Assembly: GCA_017410605.1 (NCBI GenBank)
Contig: JAFQQN010000004.1
Location: 43,586-107,585, forward strand
Source: Clostridia bacterium
Lineage (GTDB): Bacteria; Bacillota; Clostridia; Oscillospirales; Acutalibacteraceae
DNA length: 64,000 bases
Direction of reading: 5' to 3'
Below, one piece after another: positions 46,302-54,204 of the stretch (position 1 is the first letter of the stretch; each line of letters opens with the position of its first letter). A program made the translations under genes and the position numbers. A model generated the notes under the pieces. It searched no databases, was not told where the DNA came from, and saw nothing but the letters and a program-made list of their open reading frames with translations.

Positions 46302-46306
46302 AACTT

Positions 46307-46744
46307 TTATAAATCTATAATACCGTACATAGCAATTGTGAACTTATAAAGCGCCTTTTCCTTGATTCGGTATATGGTAGATTTCTCACAGTGTAGCTTG
46401 TCGCAAAGCTTTTCCAGTCGGTTGGTTAATATGTTCGCCATATAAAAACCGTCAAGCACCTGTTTTTCTTCTTCGCTAAGATTGGAAAGACCCCTCTCAA
46501 CCCTTAAAATCCATTTCTTTGTAATTTCAAGATTAGTCTTCAGCCTTTCCTTTTCAACAATGTTGTTAATCAGAGAATCCTCTACCTTAGAGCTTCCACC
46601 CTGAACAGGAACCTTACCTAATGTGCTGTTAAGCCTTTCGGCCTTAGCCTCAAGCTCTGCAATTTCTTCGCTCATAGTTAATACTGAATTTTTTCTTGCT
46701 GCATACGCCTTAAGGTCGTTAATTGATTCTTTTTGCCAATTCAC
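46307..46744 (-). CDS. Late transcription regulator, ArpU/RinA or sigma-70 region 4-like
   Basis: 145 residues, GTG start overlapping the RNA ligase stop. The N-terminal half is coiled-coil-like. The C-terminal half (LSEEEKQVLDGFYM ... LEKLCDKLHCEKSTIYRIKEKALYK) is a sigma region 4-type helix-turn-helix, as in RinA/ArpU phage regulators. These activate late genes in Gram-positive phages. The late promoter and terminase follow directly. Confidence 0.75.
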   Translation of the reverse strand: MNWQKESINDLKAYAARKNSVLTMSEEIAELEAKAERLNSTLGKVPVQGGSSKVEDSLINNIVEKERLKTNLEITKKWILRVERGLSNLSEEEKQVLDGFYMANILTNRLEKLCDKLHCEKSTIYRIKEKALYKFTIAMYGIIDL

Positions 46745-47304
46745 CTAAAACACCCCCATTCAAAGCCAAAATCAGAACGCTTTATTTTGCACTTCGGCTC
46801 ACCATCAAGCCAAAAGACAATTCCTTCTTCGTTATGTGTTTTGAGCCATTCTTTGATACCCTCAAAAGAACGTTCAATTTTAATAACCTCTTGACCGTGT
46901 TTTACAAGAACATCACAATCAAGTCCGTATGGATTTCCTTGAAAATGAATACCTATTGCTTCATAAGTGCCATCTGTACAGTTGTCTATGTTTTGATATG
47001 CAATCACAAACCACTTATCAGCAGGATTATTTTTATCAACCTTTACCCAATGCGGATGGTGTCCTGTAATCAAATCGGGCTCACAACAAGGTATTGCACC
47101 TTCGGGTGGTTTTTTACCTTTTTTAGCATCATATCGTTTATAAAACTCGCCATTTATAACTGCACAACAAGAACCATCAAACTTTAAGGTTGCAACACCC
47201 TTGCCTTCAAGCACCCATTCCATACCTTTTGTAACATTAGGTTTTATACCAACAACCTTGTGATTGGCATATTCTCTTTCAAATAATGTAGGTATTTTCT
47301 TCAT
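46741..47304 (-). CDS. RNA ligase-like protein (RLIG1/DUF5565 type)
   Basis: 187 residues. It carries the motifs of the covalent nucleotidyltransferase superfamily: KFDGSCC with candidate adenylated Lys41 (motif I), YKRYDAKKG (motif Ia region), TYEAIG with E115 (motif III), EEGIVFW with E160 (motif IV) and KCKIKR with K173/K175 (motif V). The KxDGxCC form and compact size resemble RLIG1 (human C12orf29) rather than T4 Rnl1 or DNA ligases. A single-strand RNA or tRNA repair role is inferred. Its start is coupled to a 25-residue micro-gene. Confidence 0.75.
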   Translation of the reverse strand: MKKIPTLFEREYANHKVVGIKPNVTKGMEWVLEGKGVATLKFDGSCCAVINGEFYKRYDAKKGKKPPEGAIPCCEPDLITGHHPHWVKVDKNNPADKWFVIAYQNIDNCTDGTYEAIGIHFQGNPYGLDCDVLVKHGQEVIKIERSFEGIKEWLKTHNEEGIVFWLDGEPKCKIKRSDFGFEWGCFR

Positions 47305-47378
47305 TTCTCCTTACGCTCCTTCAACCATTCTCGTTTATAGAAAGGACATTTAACATTTTGCGAACCATAATCAGACAT
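47301..47378 (-). CDS. 25-residue micro-gene coupled to the RNA ligase
   Basis: The peptide MSDYGSQNVKCPFYKREWL plus KERKEK ends in an ATGA overlap with the ligase start, and its last codons contain the AAGGAG ribosome site. The KCPFYKREW motif resembles the start of small phage proteins, so it may be a truncated one. It may act mainly as a translational coupler. Confidence 0.5.
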   Translation of the reverse strand: MSDYGSQNVKCPFYKREWLKERKEK

Positions 47379-47385
47379 ATTTCCA

Positions 47386-47697
47386 TTATTCCCCCAATCT
47401 GTCATAATCCTCACGCTGGAAAGGAAGAGCCCTAAACTCAATCACGTCCCGGTCAACGTGGCTCCAGAAAACAGGGTCGTCATCCCTTTCGGCAGATATT
47501 CGCTCAATCTCAGCAATAAGCCTTAATAGGCGTTGGTGTCCGAAGCCGTAGACATTGTTCAGAGCAACACAAACAATCTTCAAAAACCGTCTTGCATTGT
47601 CTTGGTCCTCACGATGGGCAACCTCTTTAGCATAAGCTTCTATGTCAGCCTTTTGCTTAGAGGTAAACCGGTCTTGCAGTCTTATTTTAGCTTTCAT
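47386..47697 (-). CDS. Phage protein of unknown function
   Basis: 103 residues from ATG 47697 (GGTGGGTG upstream; an in-frame GTG at 47706 is the alternative). It is charged and helical, with KQKADIEAYAKEVAHR and GHQRLLRLIAEIERI. No family recognised. It overlaps the upstream gene by 11 bases. Confidence 0.6.
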   Translation of the reverse strand: MKAKIRLQDRFTSKQKADIEAYAKEVAHREDQDNARRFLKIVCVALNNVYGFGHQRLLRLIAEIERISAERDDDPVFWSHVDRDVIEFRALPFQREDYDRLGE

Positions 47698-48316
47698 CGG
47701 GTTCACCCACCAATTCTTTTGAGAGGTTGTCGCAAAAATCGTCTAAACCTCGCAAGCAACCTATTTTCCCTGTACAATAATTCCAAAATTCATCTTCAGT
47801 ATAAATTGGTATTGATTGTGCTCTTTCTGAGCGTACTTTGTAATTGTTTTTTAAGGCTTCGTCTATTTCAGTTTTCACCTTTTCAATACACTCTTTGTAT
47901 GCTTCGGTTTTGATATTTGCTGTTACATTTTTTGATTCATCAAGAATTGCTATCAATGAAAGTTCGGTAGTGTCATAGCCTTTTTTATTGCTCCAAGCTG
48001 TAACTTTGCTTGTAAAGGAAAGTAAAATGTTTTGCAACCTCTCAACCTCTGCCTTTAGGCTTTCGTTTTCTGCTATATAATTCCCAACCGTTCCCTTAAA
48101 ATCAATTAAGTTAGCATTTTGAATTTCACTAACTTGTTTTTCTAATTGGTAAATTTTAAAGTCTTGGCGGTTGATGAGGTCTTTGACATATTCAGCCATT
48201 AAAATATCATTACATTCCTCAATATCACACAAAGGACAATCTTCACAGGGTGTTCCTGTAGTATAGCAACACTCCAAAGCCTTTTTAATCTCGCTATCGG
48301 TTAGTTTATCGGGCAT
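47687..48316 (-). CDS. Phage protein with N-terminal Cys cluster and coiled coil
   Basis: 209 residues. The N-terminus has CCYTTGTPCEDCPLCDIEEC, a cysteine pattern repeated in many Firmicutes phage accessory proteins (probably zinc-binding). A coiled coil follows (KIYQLEKQVSEIQ ... ENESLKAEVERLQ). The function is unknown. Confidence 0.65.
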   Translation of the reverse strand: MPDKLTDSEIKKALECCYTTGTPCEDCPLCDIEECNDILMAEYVKDLINRQDFKIYQLEKQVSEIQNANLIDFKGTVGNYIAENESLKAEVERLQNILLSFTSKVTAWSNKKGYDTTELSLIAILDESKNVTANIKTEAYKECIEKVKTEIDEALKNNYKVRSERAQSIPIYTEDEFWNYCTGKIGCLRGLDDFCDNLSKELVGEPDES

Positions 48317-48515
48317 TTATTCTTTTCCACTCCTTCATAGCATTTTTATAGGCTCTTTGCGGTGTAATTCCAACGCCGTGTGCAGTAGAATAACAATGTT
48401 TACAAGTTATAGCACAGTGAAAACTAAATAACCTCCACTCCCAATCATTAAACACCCTAAAAATTCTACCTTTGCAATATTTGCATTTTCTTAATTTTAT
48501 TGTTTTATCAGGCAT
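48306..48515 (-). CDS. Zinc-ribbon protein, Lar-like
   Basis: 69 residues from ATG 48515 (GGCGGTG upstream). Two CxxC pairs (CKYCKG and CKHC), WEWRLFSFHCAI between them, and a C-terminal AYKNAMKEWKRI helix give the layout of Lar-type restriction-alleviation proteins. A near copy is encoded at 49163-49387 (CPYCGG, WEWRSLAFHTQI, CKCC). Anti-restriction function is inferred from resemblance only. Confidence 0.6.
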   Translation of the reverse strand: MPDKTIKLRKCKYCKGRIFRVFNDWEWRLFSFHCAITCKHCYSTAHGVGITPQRAYKNAMKEWKRINAR

Positions 48516-48705
48516 TGTTGTCACCGCCTTTTAATTTTTCAAGTCCTTTTGCTATCCCATAGTCTGCTATTTCCGTACAGAGTTTCACCGCACATTTTTT
48601 ACATAAGCAAATAGCCGTATTTTGATATTTTTTGATAAAAATTTTAGACTTCTTTACGGCAAGTCCACAATCGCAACAGAGCATATAATTTTCTCGTTCT
48701 TTCAT
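48508..48705 (-). CDS. Small zinc-finger protein
   Basis: 65 residues with two CxxC pairs (CCDCG and CKKC) about 24 residues apart. The start overlaps the stop of the 29-residue micro-gene (ATGA). Function unknown. Confidence 0.6.
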   Translation of the reverse strand: MKERENYMLCCDCGLAVKKSKIFIKKYQNTAICLCKKCAVKLCTEIADYGIAKGLEKLKGGDNNA

Positions 48706-48791
48706 TTCCCCTCACGCTCCTTTAATGCTTGTTTTAATGCCTTTTCAACCATATCCCAATCAATTTCTTTTTTAATGCTTTTAAGTGGCAT
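48702..48791 (-). CDS. 29-residue micro-gene
   Basis: MPLKSIKKEIDWDMVEKALK plus QALKEREGK, an amphipathic helix. It overlaps the upstream gene by 11 bases and the downstream start by ATGA. Its last codons carry the downstream ribosome site in almost the same bases as the micro-gene at 47301 (AAGGAGCGT then AGG or GGG, then AAATGA). Confidence 0.5.
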   Translation of the reverse strand: MPLKSIKKEIDWDMVEKALKQALKEREGK

Positions 48792-49179
48792 TTTCTTTAC
48801 CTCTCTTTTTTAGTTCTCCTTCCGCTTCCTCTTTGGTGAGGAACCAAGTATCTTTATATGCCTTGTTTCTTACTGCACATAAACCATCGCAAGTGTAAAG
48901 CATATAATCGTCTTTCCAAATTGTAATGTGAGCTATGACTTGCTCATACACACGGTTATTTTCTTCCCTATTGTGCAGAATGTTAAGTTCATAGTTTGCT
49001 TTGCTCGGTATAACGAATATCGTATCTCCAAACTTTACAGGCGGTACTATAACACCGTTTGCTAAAAGGTAGTCTACAACATCATCAACCTTTGTGCCAT
49101 CAATGATAATTCCACTACCGTTATATGTGCCGTCAGCAAAGGGGCTAAACGACTCTATCAGCCTATCTCTGTCGGTCAC
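48781..49179 (-). CDS. Phage protein of unknown function
   Basis: 132 residues, GTG start with AGAGGTAAG. The N-terminal RDRLIESFSPFADGTYNG and VDDVVDYLLANGVIVPP are common in small Firmicutes phage proteins. The C-terminal half is beta-rich, ending in FLTKEEAEGELKKR, a sequence seen in phage regulators of metabolism of unknown role. Confidence 0.6.
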   Translation of the reverse strand: MTDRDRLIESFSPFADGTYNGSGIIIDGTKVDDVVDYLLANGVIVPPVKFGDTIFVIPSKANYELNILHNREENNRVYEQVIAHITIWKDDYMLYTCDGLCAVRNKAYKDTWFLTKEEAEGELKKRGKENAT

Positions 49180-49387
49180 TATTCTTACCTCTTTCGTATA
49201 AGATTTTGTATGCCTTGTGTATTGCTCTTTTATTCGTTATTCCGTATGTGTGAATAGTGGCATAACAACATTTACACATTATTTGGGTATGGAAAGCCAA
49301 AGACCGCCATTCCCAACCATCTATCTCCTTATAATCAGTTCCACCGCAATAAGGACATTCACTTCCCCATATTTCATATTCGGTCAT
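49163..49387 (-). CDS. Zinc-ribbon protein, Lar-like (paralogue)
   Basis: 74 residues from ATG 49387 with GGAGGG six bases upstream; the longer frame has no ribosome site. CPYCGGTDYKEIDGWEWRSL then FHTQIMCKCCYATIH matches the protein at 48306, so this is a local duplication. Anti-restriction is possible but unproved. Confidence 0.6.
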   Translation of the reverse strand: MTEYEIWGSECPYCGGTDYKEIDGWEWRSLAFHTQIMCKCCYATIHTYGITNKRAIHKAYKILYERGKNSDRQR

Positions 49388-49592
49388 TGTCTGCCCTCCT
49401 GTTAAACATTTCAATTGCTTGTTTTTCGGTTTTTTCTGCGGATATATATTTTCCTTTGCCTTGCAAACTAAAATAAGCACCGCAAATTTCGCACCTATAA
49501 TCAAATCTTCTATGATTTAGGTCTAAATGTTCTATATGATAATTTATTACTTCGCCATTACAAAACGGGCAAGGCTTTAATTTATCGGTCAT
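49374..49592 (-). CDS. Lar family restriction-alleviation-like protein
   Basis: 72 residues. The LKPCPFCNGE opening, CEICGAYF second knuckle and C-terminal EKQAIEMFNRRAD match the usual Lar layout closely. Lar-type proteins of prophage Rac modulate type I restriction. Here the function is inferred from motif only. Confidence 0.7.
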   Translation of the reverse strand: MTDKLKPCPFCNGEVINYHIEHLDLNHRRFDYRCEICGAYFSLQGKGKYISAEKTEKQAIEMFNRRADNDRI

Positions 49593-50005
49593 TCGGTATC
49601 AACCTCGCTTTCAAGCCATTGTTTTATGCCAAGCGCACATTTATCCTCAATTCCAAAAGAATTACATTTTCCATTTTTGGTAAAATCACAATATTTTTCG
49701 CAATCTTCAACGGCTGTTTTTATAAACTCAGCCATTTCCTCCACGCTCATATTCCTTATGCGGTCATAGTTGGTTTTCTTATGCTTTGCCTTATAACCAC
49801 ATATTACACAATATTGACTACCCTCTGGTATTACCTGACCGCAACACACACAATGTTCCGCATTGTCTATTTTCGGTATCTGCTTTTCCAGGGCCTCGAT
49901 AATTGTATTCTCAACCTGCTTGGCCTCTTCCATAAGCTTTCGGTCACCTTTGATGTTTAGTCCACAGGCTTTAATTATTCCTATGGCGTTTTTAAATCTG
50001 TTCAT
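49589..50005 (-). CDS. Zinc-ribbon phage protein
   Basis: 138 residues. A central zinc ribbon (CVCCGQVIPEGSQYCVICG) follows a helical N-terminus. The C-terminal third (MSVEEMAEFIKTAVEDCEKYCDF ... CALGIKQWLESE) is a second Cys-containing motif common to Firmicutes phage proteins. It overlaps both neighbours. Function unknown. Confidence 0.65.
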   Translation of the reverse strand: MNRFKNAIGIIKACGLNIKGDRKLMEEAKQVENTIIEALEKQIPKIDNAEHCVCCGQVIPEGSQYCVICGYKAKHKKTNYDRIRNMSVEEMAEFIKTAVEDCEKYCDFTKNGKCNSFGIEDKCALGIKQWLESEVDTE

Positions 50006-50606
50006 TGGTTATAACCTCACTTTCAACATAGCACCAACTTTGGGGCGGTCTTGTTAATGGTTTTTGCCAACACCCATTGATGTATTTGTTGGGGTCATAT
50101 GTTTCCCAATGGTCTTTAACAGAAACATAAAACTCGCCCAACTCTCTCGGATTGTTATAGATTACAAGGTTTGATATGTGCCAAGCATATAGCCGATAAA
50201 CATTTTGGCCATATAAATTAAGTTCTTCTTTTGAAACACAAGATTTTTTAATATCAAGAATTTCTATCTCAATATCATCATTGCCCCATTCGTTTAAATT
50301 CAAATAGCAATAATCAAAGCAGTTGCCAACTCCACGCTTTTGGATGGTGTCTACTTCATCACACACAAACTCGCCTATAACCTTGCCTAAAAACTTCTCC
50401 ATTAAGGGCTGATATTCTTTTGGTATTCTTGCGAAAGACTTTTTATCTTTAGTGCAATATATATTTACTCCTTTATCCCACTTATCGTCTTTAGGACAGT
50501 TTTTCCTAACCTCTACTGTCTTTTCTTCGCCGATTTTCCAACCCATCTTTTGGGCTATTATCAAAAACACCCAATAAGGCTGTACGCTCATTAAAACTGA
50601 TTTCAT
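49992..50606 (-). CDS. ASCH-domain-like protein
   Basis: 204 residues. The opening MKSVLMSVQPYWVFLI followed by KTVEVRKNCP is the hallmark of ASCH/PUA-like phage proteins, which are thought to bind RNA or modified nucleotides. A beta-rich C-terminus follows (LYAWHISNLVIYNNPRELGEF). The specific substrate is unknown. Confidence 0.7.
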   Translation of the reverse strand: MKSVLMSVQPYWVFLIIAQKMGWKIGEEKTVEVRKNCPKDDKWDKGVNIYCTKDKKSFARIPKEYQPLMEKFLGKVIGEFVCDEVDTIQKRGVGNCFDYCYLNLNEWGNDDIEIEILDIKKSCVSKEELNLYGQNVYRLYAWHISNLVIYNNPRELGEFYVSVKDHWETYDPNKYINGCWQKPLTRPPQSWCYVESEVITNEQI

Positions 50607-51079
50607 ATGGTGCTAACCTCGCTTTCCAACAATTCGGGGTTATCGTGTATGTTGCCGATAATTCCTTTTATATAACACAAAGCATATTTTTTACCTGTAT
50701 TTGAAACAACATAATATCTTAAATCTTCTGTATCAAAACAAACAACTCCTATATCGTCTATCGCTTTGTCTTGATGTGGCAAATATGGAATTTCTAAATG
50801 TACCTTTGCTATATCGTTTTCAAATACTTTTATATCGTCAATTTTATAGCCTGTGTATTGTCCTACGGTTTTGGGGGTAACTCTATAAAGTGCTAAATCC
50901 AAATTATCTGCATCATTTACAGTTATTTCAAATGGGATATATGGTTTTGTGATGCAATAAACCCTTTGATTTGTTTTTCCATCAGTCGTTTTTATATTAT
51001 AAGCTTCAATAGATACTAAACAACCACACACCCATTTACCATCATCTACTCGTTTACCCCTAAACAATATTTCACGCAT
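50603..51079 (-). CDS. YopX family protein
   Basis: 158 residues. MREILFRGKRVDDGKWVCG, VTPKTVGQYTGYKIDDIKVF and a final IIGNIHDNPELLE are the YopX signature. ATG 51079 has GAAGGAG upstream; the earlier in-frame ATG at 51100 overlaps this site. YopX proteins are widespread in Firmicutes phages and of unknown function. Confidence 0.85.
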   Translation of the reverse strand: MREILFRGKRVDDGKWVCGCLVSIEAYNIKTTDGKTNQRVYCITKPYIPFEITVNDADNLDLALYRVTPKTVGQYTGYKIDDIKVFENDIAKVHLEIPYLPHQDKAIDDIGVVCFDTEDLRYYVVSNTGKKYALCYIKGIIGNIHDNPELLESEVSTI

Positions 51080-51305
51080 TGTACACACTCCTTCTTGCAT
51101 CTTTGGGTAGGATTATCCTTACCACGCTATTTGGCCTTCGTTCGTTTTGGTGAGTGGCGGTCGATTGTACAGAACCAACATTCTTAAACCGACCCTCTTT
51201 TACCAAGTCCTCCGCCGTTCCGCAAAACTTAACGAAATCATTTTTATCGTAGAAAACATAAAAAGTTTGTTTGTGTTTCCCTTGGCCTCTGCCTCGCTTT
51301 CGCAT
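51072..51305 (-). CDS. Small basic phage protein
   Basis: 77 residues with GRGQGKHKQTFYVFYDKNDF then VKFCGTAEDLVKEGRF, a motif common beside YopX in Clostridia phages. It uses the recurring AAAGGATAAC ribosome site. The function is unknown. Confidence 0.65.
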   Translation of the reverse strand: MRKRGRGQGKHKQTFYVFYDKNDFVKFCGTAEDLVKEGRFKNVGSVQSTATHQNERRPNSVVRIILPKDARRSVYNA

Positions 51306-51308
51306 TTG

Positions 51309-51530
51309 TTATCCTTTCCTTCCTAAAAGTATAAATCTTATATCAGCACCTATTTCACAAAGATACTGAAGCCAATAGGCTGATGGAACCGATATACCGC
51401 TTTTCCATTCGTAAAGAGTTGACCTCTGAATAGGAGTAGACTGTAATATTTTTTTTACAGAGCCATATTTTGTAATTAAAAACTCAAAACTCCTGTAGCC
51501 TATCTCTCTATCGGCAATATGATTGGGCAT
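51309..51530 (-). CDS. Small HTH protein
   Basis: 73 residues from ATG 51530, with TGAGG overlapping the preceding stop. The region SVKKILQSTPIQRSTLYEWKSG then ISVPSAYWLQYLCEIGADI looks like an XRE-type HTH. The longer frame (start 51719) would be antisense-like junk. It could regulate early phage genes. Confidence 0.65.
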   Translation of the reverse strand: MPNHIADREIGYRSFEFLITKYGSVKKILQSTPIQRSTLYEWKSGISVPSAYWLQYLCEIGADIRFILLGRKG

Positions 51531-51534
51531 AAGC

Positions 51535-51879
51535 TTATACCTCAGGCTTATTCTTGGTAAGATAATCAATAATGCCGGTTTTACTGTCTCCGGTGGGGTT
51601 ATATAACTTGTATGAGTTTTCAGAGTATTCCACCTTGAAGTTATCATTGGCTGATAAAAGCAAGTGGAATTTAACATCGGTTTTCTTCTTATAGGTGTGG
51701 CCTTTAGGTCCGAAGCCACTAAACTTCATACAAGCATATTCAGTAGCTACAATAGCGGTTCCGTTTGGAAACATGTGCCTGTAGAACTTAAGCTCTAGCT
51801 CAGGTATCTCTTTCCATAGCTCCCAATCCCTATATTTATTCAAAAATTCTTCACGTTGAACTTTATTCTTTAACTGCAT
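51535..51879 (-). CDS. Phage protein of unknown function
   Basis: 114 residues, mixed helix and beta. KNKVQREEFLNKYRDWELWK opens it. It overlaps the coiled-coil gene upstream by 17 bases. The sequence FYRHMFPNGTAIVATEY is seen in phage proteins near replication modules. No function can be assigned. Confidence 0.65.
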   Translation of the reverse strand: MQLKNKVQREEFLNKYRDWELWKEIPELELKFYRHMFPNGTAIVATEYACMKFSGFGPKGHTYKKKTDVKFHLLLSANDNFKVEYSENSYKLYNPTGDSKTGIIDYLTKNKPEV

Positions 51880-52078
51880 TATTCTTCATCCTTCCTATAT
51901 TTTCAAGACTAATGCGGTAGCTTTCAAGCACCATATTAAGCCTTTCGTTTTCTCTGAGCAGTCCTTCTATTTCTTGACGGTAGTCTTCACAGCTTTGTTT
52001 TAAGACCGCTATTTGCTTTTGCATAAGCTGACGTTCCCAAAGCAGGTCAGCACCGGTTAGTAATTTAGCTTTTTCCAT
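51863..52078 (-). CDS. Small coiled-coil phage protein
   Basis: 71 residues from ATG 52078 (AAAGGATAAC upstream). It is almost entirely a coiled coil (ERQLMQKQIAVLKQ ... LLRENERLNMVLES). It is the first gene after the putative replication origin. Confidence 0.65.
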   Translation of the reverse strand: MEKAKLLTGADLLWERQLMQKQIAVLKQSCEDYRQEIEGLLRENERLNMVLESYRISLENIGRMKNNAVKE

Positions 52079-52094
52079 AATGTTATCCTTTCTT

Positions 52095-52284
52095 GGTGAC
52101 GTTGGGGACAATTGGTGACGGGGCATTTGTCACCACCAATCCCTTTATTTATGCGGGTTTCGGCTATCGGTGACGCGGTGACGCTTTTTCTCACGCGCGC
52201 ATATAGGGGTTTGAATTTATGTATAATTTATTTTTACTATATATAAACCCTATTTTTTATCGTCACTACCGTCACTCCGTCACC
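52095..52284. other. Candidate replication origin with GTGAC iterons
   Basis: Four GGTGACG copies (52095, 52114, 52169, 52177) and one GTCACC (52129) lie left of a 60-bp AT-rich centre (52201-52260). Three CGTCAC copies (52261, 52270, 52278) lie to its right in inverted orientation. The centre is flanked by ATAGGGGTTT / AAACCCTAT-type arms. Iterons around an AT-rich region next to a primase and helicase are typical of a phage origin. It may also carry the early leader. Confidence 0.6.
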
Positions 52285-52300
52285 GGAGTTTATAATTTTT

Positions 52301-54202
52301 CTAAAATTCTTCATCGTCAAATTGCTCTGAATCGGCTAGTTCCAGGGCTTCTTGAGGTAATTTGATAACATAACAACGGGGCTTATATGCTTTATCGAGG
52401 GATACGGTTCGGCTTGGTTCACCGTTACTGCTTTTCCATAAAAGGTCGTTCTTCACAGCCCAGGCAAGAAAAGCCTTGGCGTTAAACCCTCCTGAAGCAC
52501 ATATTCGGTTAAAGGGATTTTTAAGAACTGCAATATATTCATTCTTAAATTGGTCGGTTAAATGACGGCCCCAAATTTCACCTATGCGCTCCTCACCGCT
52601 GTTATAAACAAATTTACTGTCGTTAACCATACATTCATTGACAATATAACTGTAACAACGTTCGTTCTCAGATAGCGTGTCTTTGTCTGTAAGGGCTTTT
52701 TCAACCTCGGCAAAGGAAAGCGCTCTGCCATCCTTAAAAATCCGTTCTGTGGCGATTTTATCCGCAGCAAGAATAGCCGAAAGGGACCTTAGCTGCTTGT
52801 CCTCGTATTTGTCGTTACGAATGGTATTGAAAATTTCTTGCTGTATCTTTGTGACACCGTCAAATCCCATTTCTGCAATCAGTTTTATAAATTCACGTCC
52901 TATAAATCCGTAGTTGTTTTTAAGAAGTGTGGCTGCAGCTTGACCGTCCGGGAATATATCACCCTCGTCAACCTCATATTCAATAACTCGGTTAACAGCA
53001 CCGCCCTGTAATTGGTCAGTAATAATGGGTGTTTCCCCGGAGCAAATAATAACATTCGACCAAGTAGTTTTATGGGCAAGACCAAGCTTTGTATTGCTTC
53101 GCTCTCTTCCTTCACCACTGGCTAATTGGTATATAAGTTGTGAAAAATCGTCTTTAAGACGTTTTCTAACTTCGGCTGTATCGTCAATAACAAAGGGTAG
53201 ATGGTTTAAAAAACCTGCTCTTGCTTCAAAGGCAGAAACTGTACTGTCGAATTTAGATATATATTTACCTATTTCCGGGTCTGCCCATATTGAAGCCGCC
53301 AACATACCGCATATTGATTTACCTCCGCCGCTTCGACCCCATAAGTCAACCCAGAAAGGCAAAAGACCGCAGGGCTTTATAAGCACACTTGCCAGACTGG
53401 CGGCCATAACAAGCCTGGGTTCAATTCGGTCTGAGGCTCTTGTTGATAATACGAATTCCATCCACTTATTACGGCTTCCGCAAGTATCAATAGTATCAAA
53501 TAGACCGTCAAATCTTCCGTCCTTATCGAAAGTAAGCTCAGAGGTATATGGCATAAAACCGTCTTCGCACCAACCCATTTTCGCTGTTGCTCTAACTTCC
53601 GGTATGGCCTCATAATTAAGCTGCTCAACCTCTGAGAGGTATCTTACAAGGTTCTTTGCATTTTCACTTGTAACAGCAATTCCAAAGGCCGATATTTCCG
53701 GTATCTTACTTCGGTTGGCTATAATGGTTTTAGGTATAATCTGTTCTCGCCATCTGTTGGATGAGCGCTGATAAAAGGCAATACGAACCTTTTGAGTGCC
53801 GTCTTCAACATTGGTTATAATTTCTGCCGGTAATATAGGATGGGAACAGGCAAGTCTATTTTCGGGAACAGCATCAGGGTTATATATTCCACTCATATCA
53901 GCGCGCCAATTACCGCATTTCATAGCCGGGTATCGTTCACCAAAGTCTGTATAGTTTTCGTATGCACCTTTGGTTTCGGCCTTTTTACGGTCTTTTTCTT
54001 TGCTCTTGCGGTCTTTATCTGCAACCTTCCACATCTGTTCAACACGCTTTTCTATCCTTTCGCCGAACTCTGCCGCACGGTCTAAAAGGTCAAAGTGAAG
54101 CTGTTCTCTTGTGACAGGGTCTTCCTCGTCCATAATAGAGCAAATAACCTCTTCACTGTAAAGCTCTTTGGCACTAAGCTTAGACAAATCTAGGTTATCC
54201 AT
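52301..54202 (-). CDS. DUF927-type replicative helicase/ATPase
   Basis: 633 residues. The C-terminal ATPase has Walker A WGRSGGGKS near residue 288, a Walker B-like LPFVIDD near 336, and WSNVIICSGETP. The N-terminal half is a DUF927-like region (KMGWCEDGFMPYTSELTF). Proteins of this type unwind phage or plasmid DNA at the origin. The primase gene lies directly upstream and the candidate origin just downstream. Confidence 0.82.
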   Translation of the reverse strand: MDNLDLSKLSAKELYSEEVICSIMDEEDPVTREQLHFDLLDRAAEFGERIEKRVEQMWKVADKDRKSKEKDRKKAETKGAYENYTDFGERYPAMKCGNWRADMSGIYNPDAVPENRLACSHPILPAEIITNVEDGTQKVRIAFYQRSSNRWREQIIPKTIIANRSKIPEISAFGIAVTSENAKNLVRYLSEVEQLNYEAIPEVRATAKMGWCEDGFMPYTSELTFDKDGRFDGLFDTIDTCGSRNKWMEFVLSTRASDRIEPRLVMAASLASVLIKPCGLLPFWVDLWGRSGGGKSICGMLAASIWADPEIGKYISKFDSTVSAFEARAGFLNHLPFVIDDTAEVRKRLKDDFSQLIYQLASGEGRERSNTKLGLAHKTTWSNVIICSGETPIITDQLQGGAVNRVIEYEVDEGDIFPDGQAAATLLKNNYGFIGREFIKLIAEMGFDGVTKIQQEIFNTIRNDKYEDKQLRSLSAILAADKIATERIFKDGRALSFAEVEKALTDKDTLSENERCYSYIVNECMVNDSKFVYNSGEERIGEIWGRHLTDQFKNEYIAVLKNPFNRICASGGFNAKAFLAWAVKNDLLWKSSNGEPSRTVSLDKAYKPRCYVIKLPQEALELADSEQFDDEEF

Positions 54203-54204
54203 TT

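Noticed and set aside
53025..53615. 196-residue plus-strand frame opposite the helicase gene
   Set aside because: It lies wholly antisense to a well-supported gene, has no ribosome site and a low-complexity translation.
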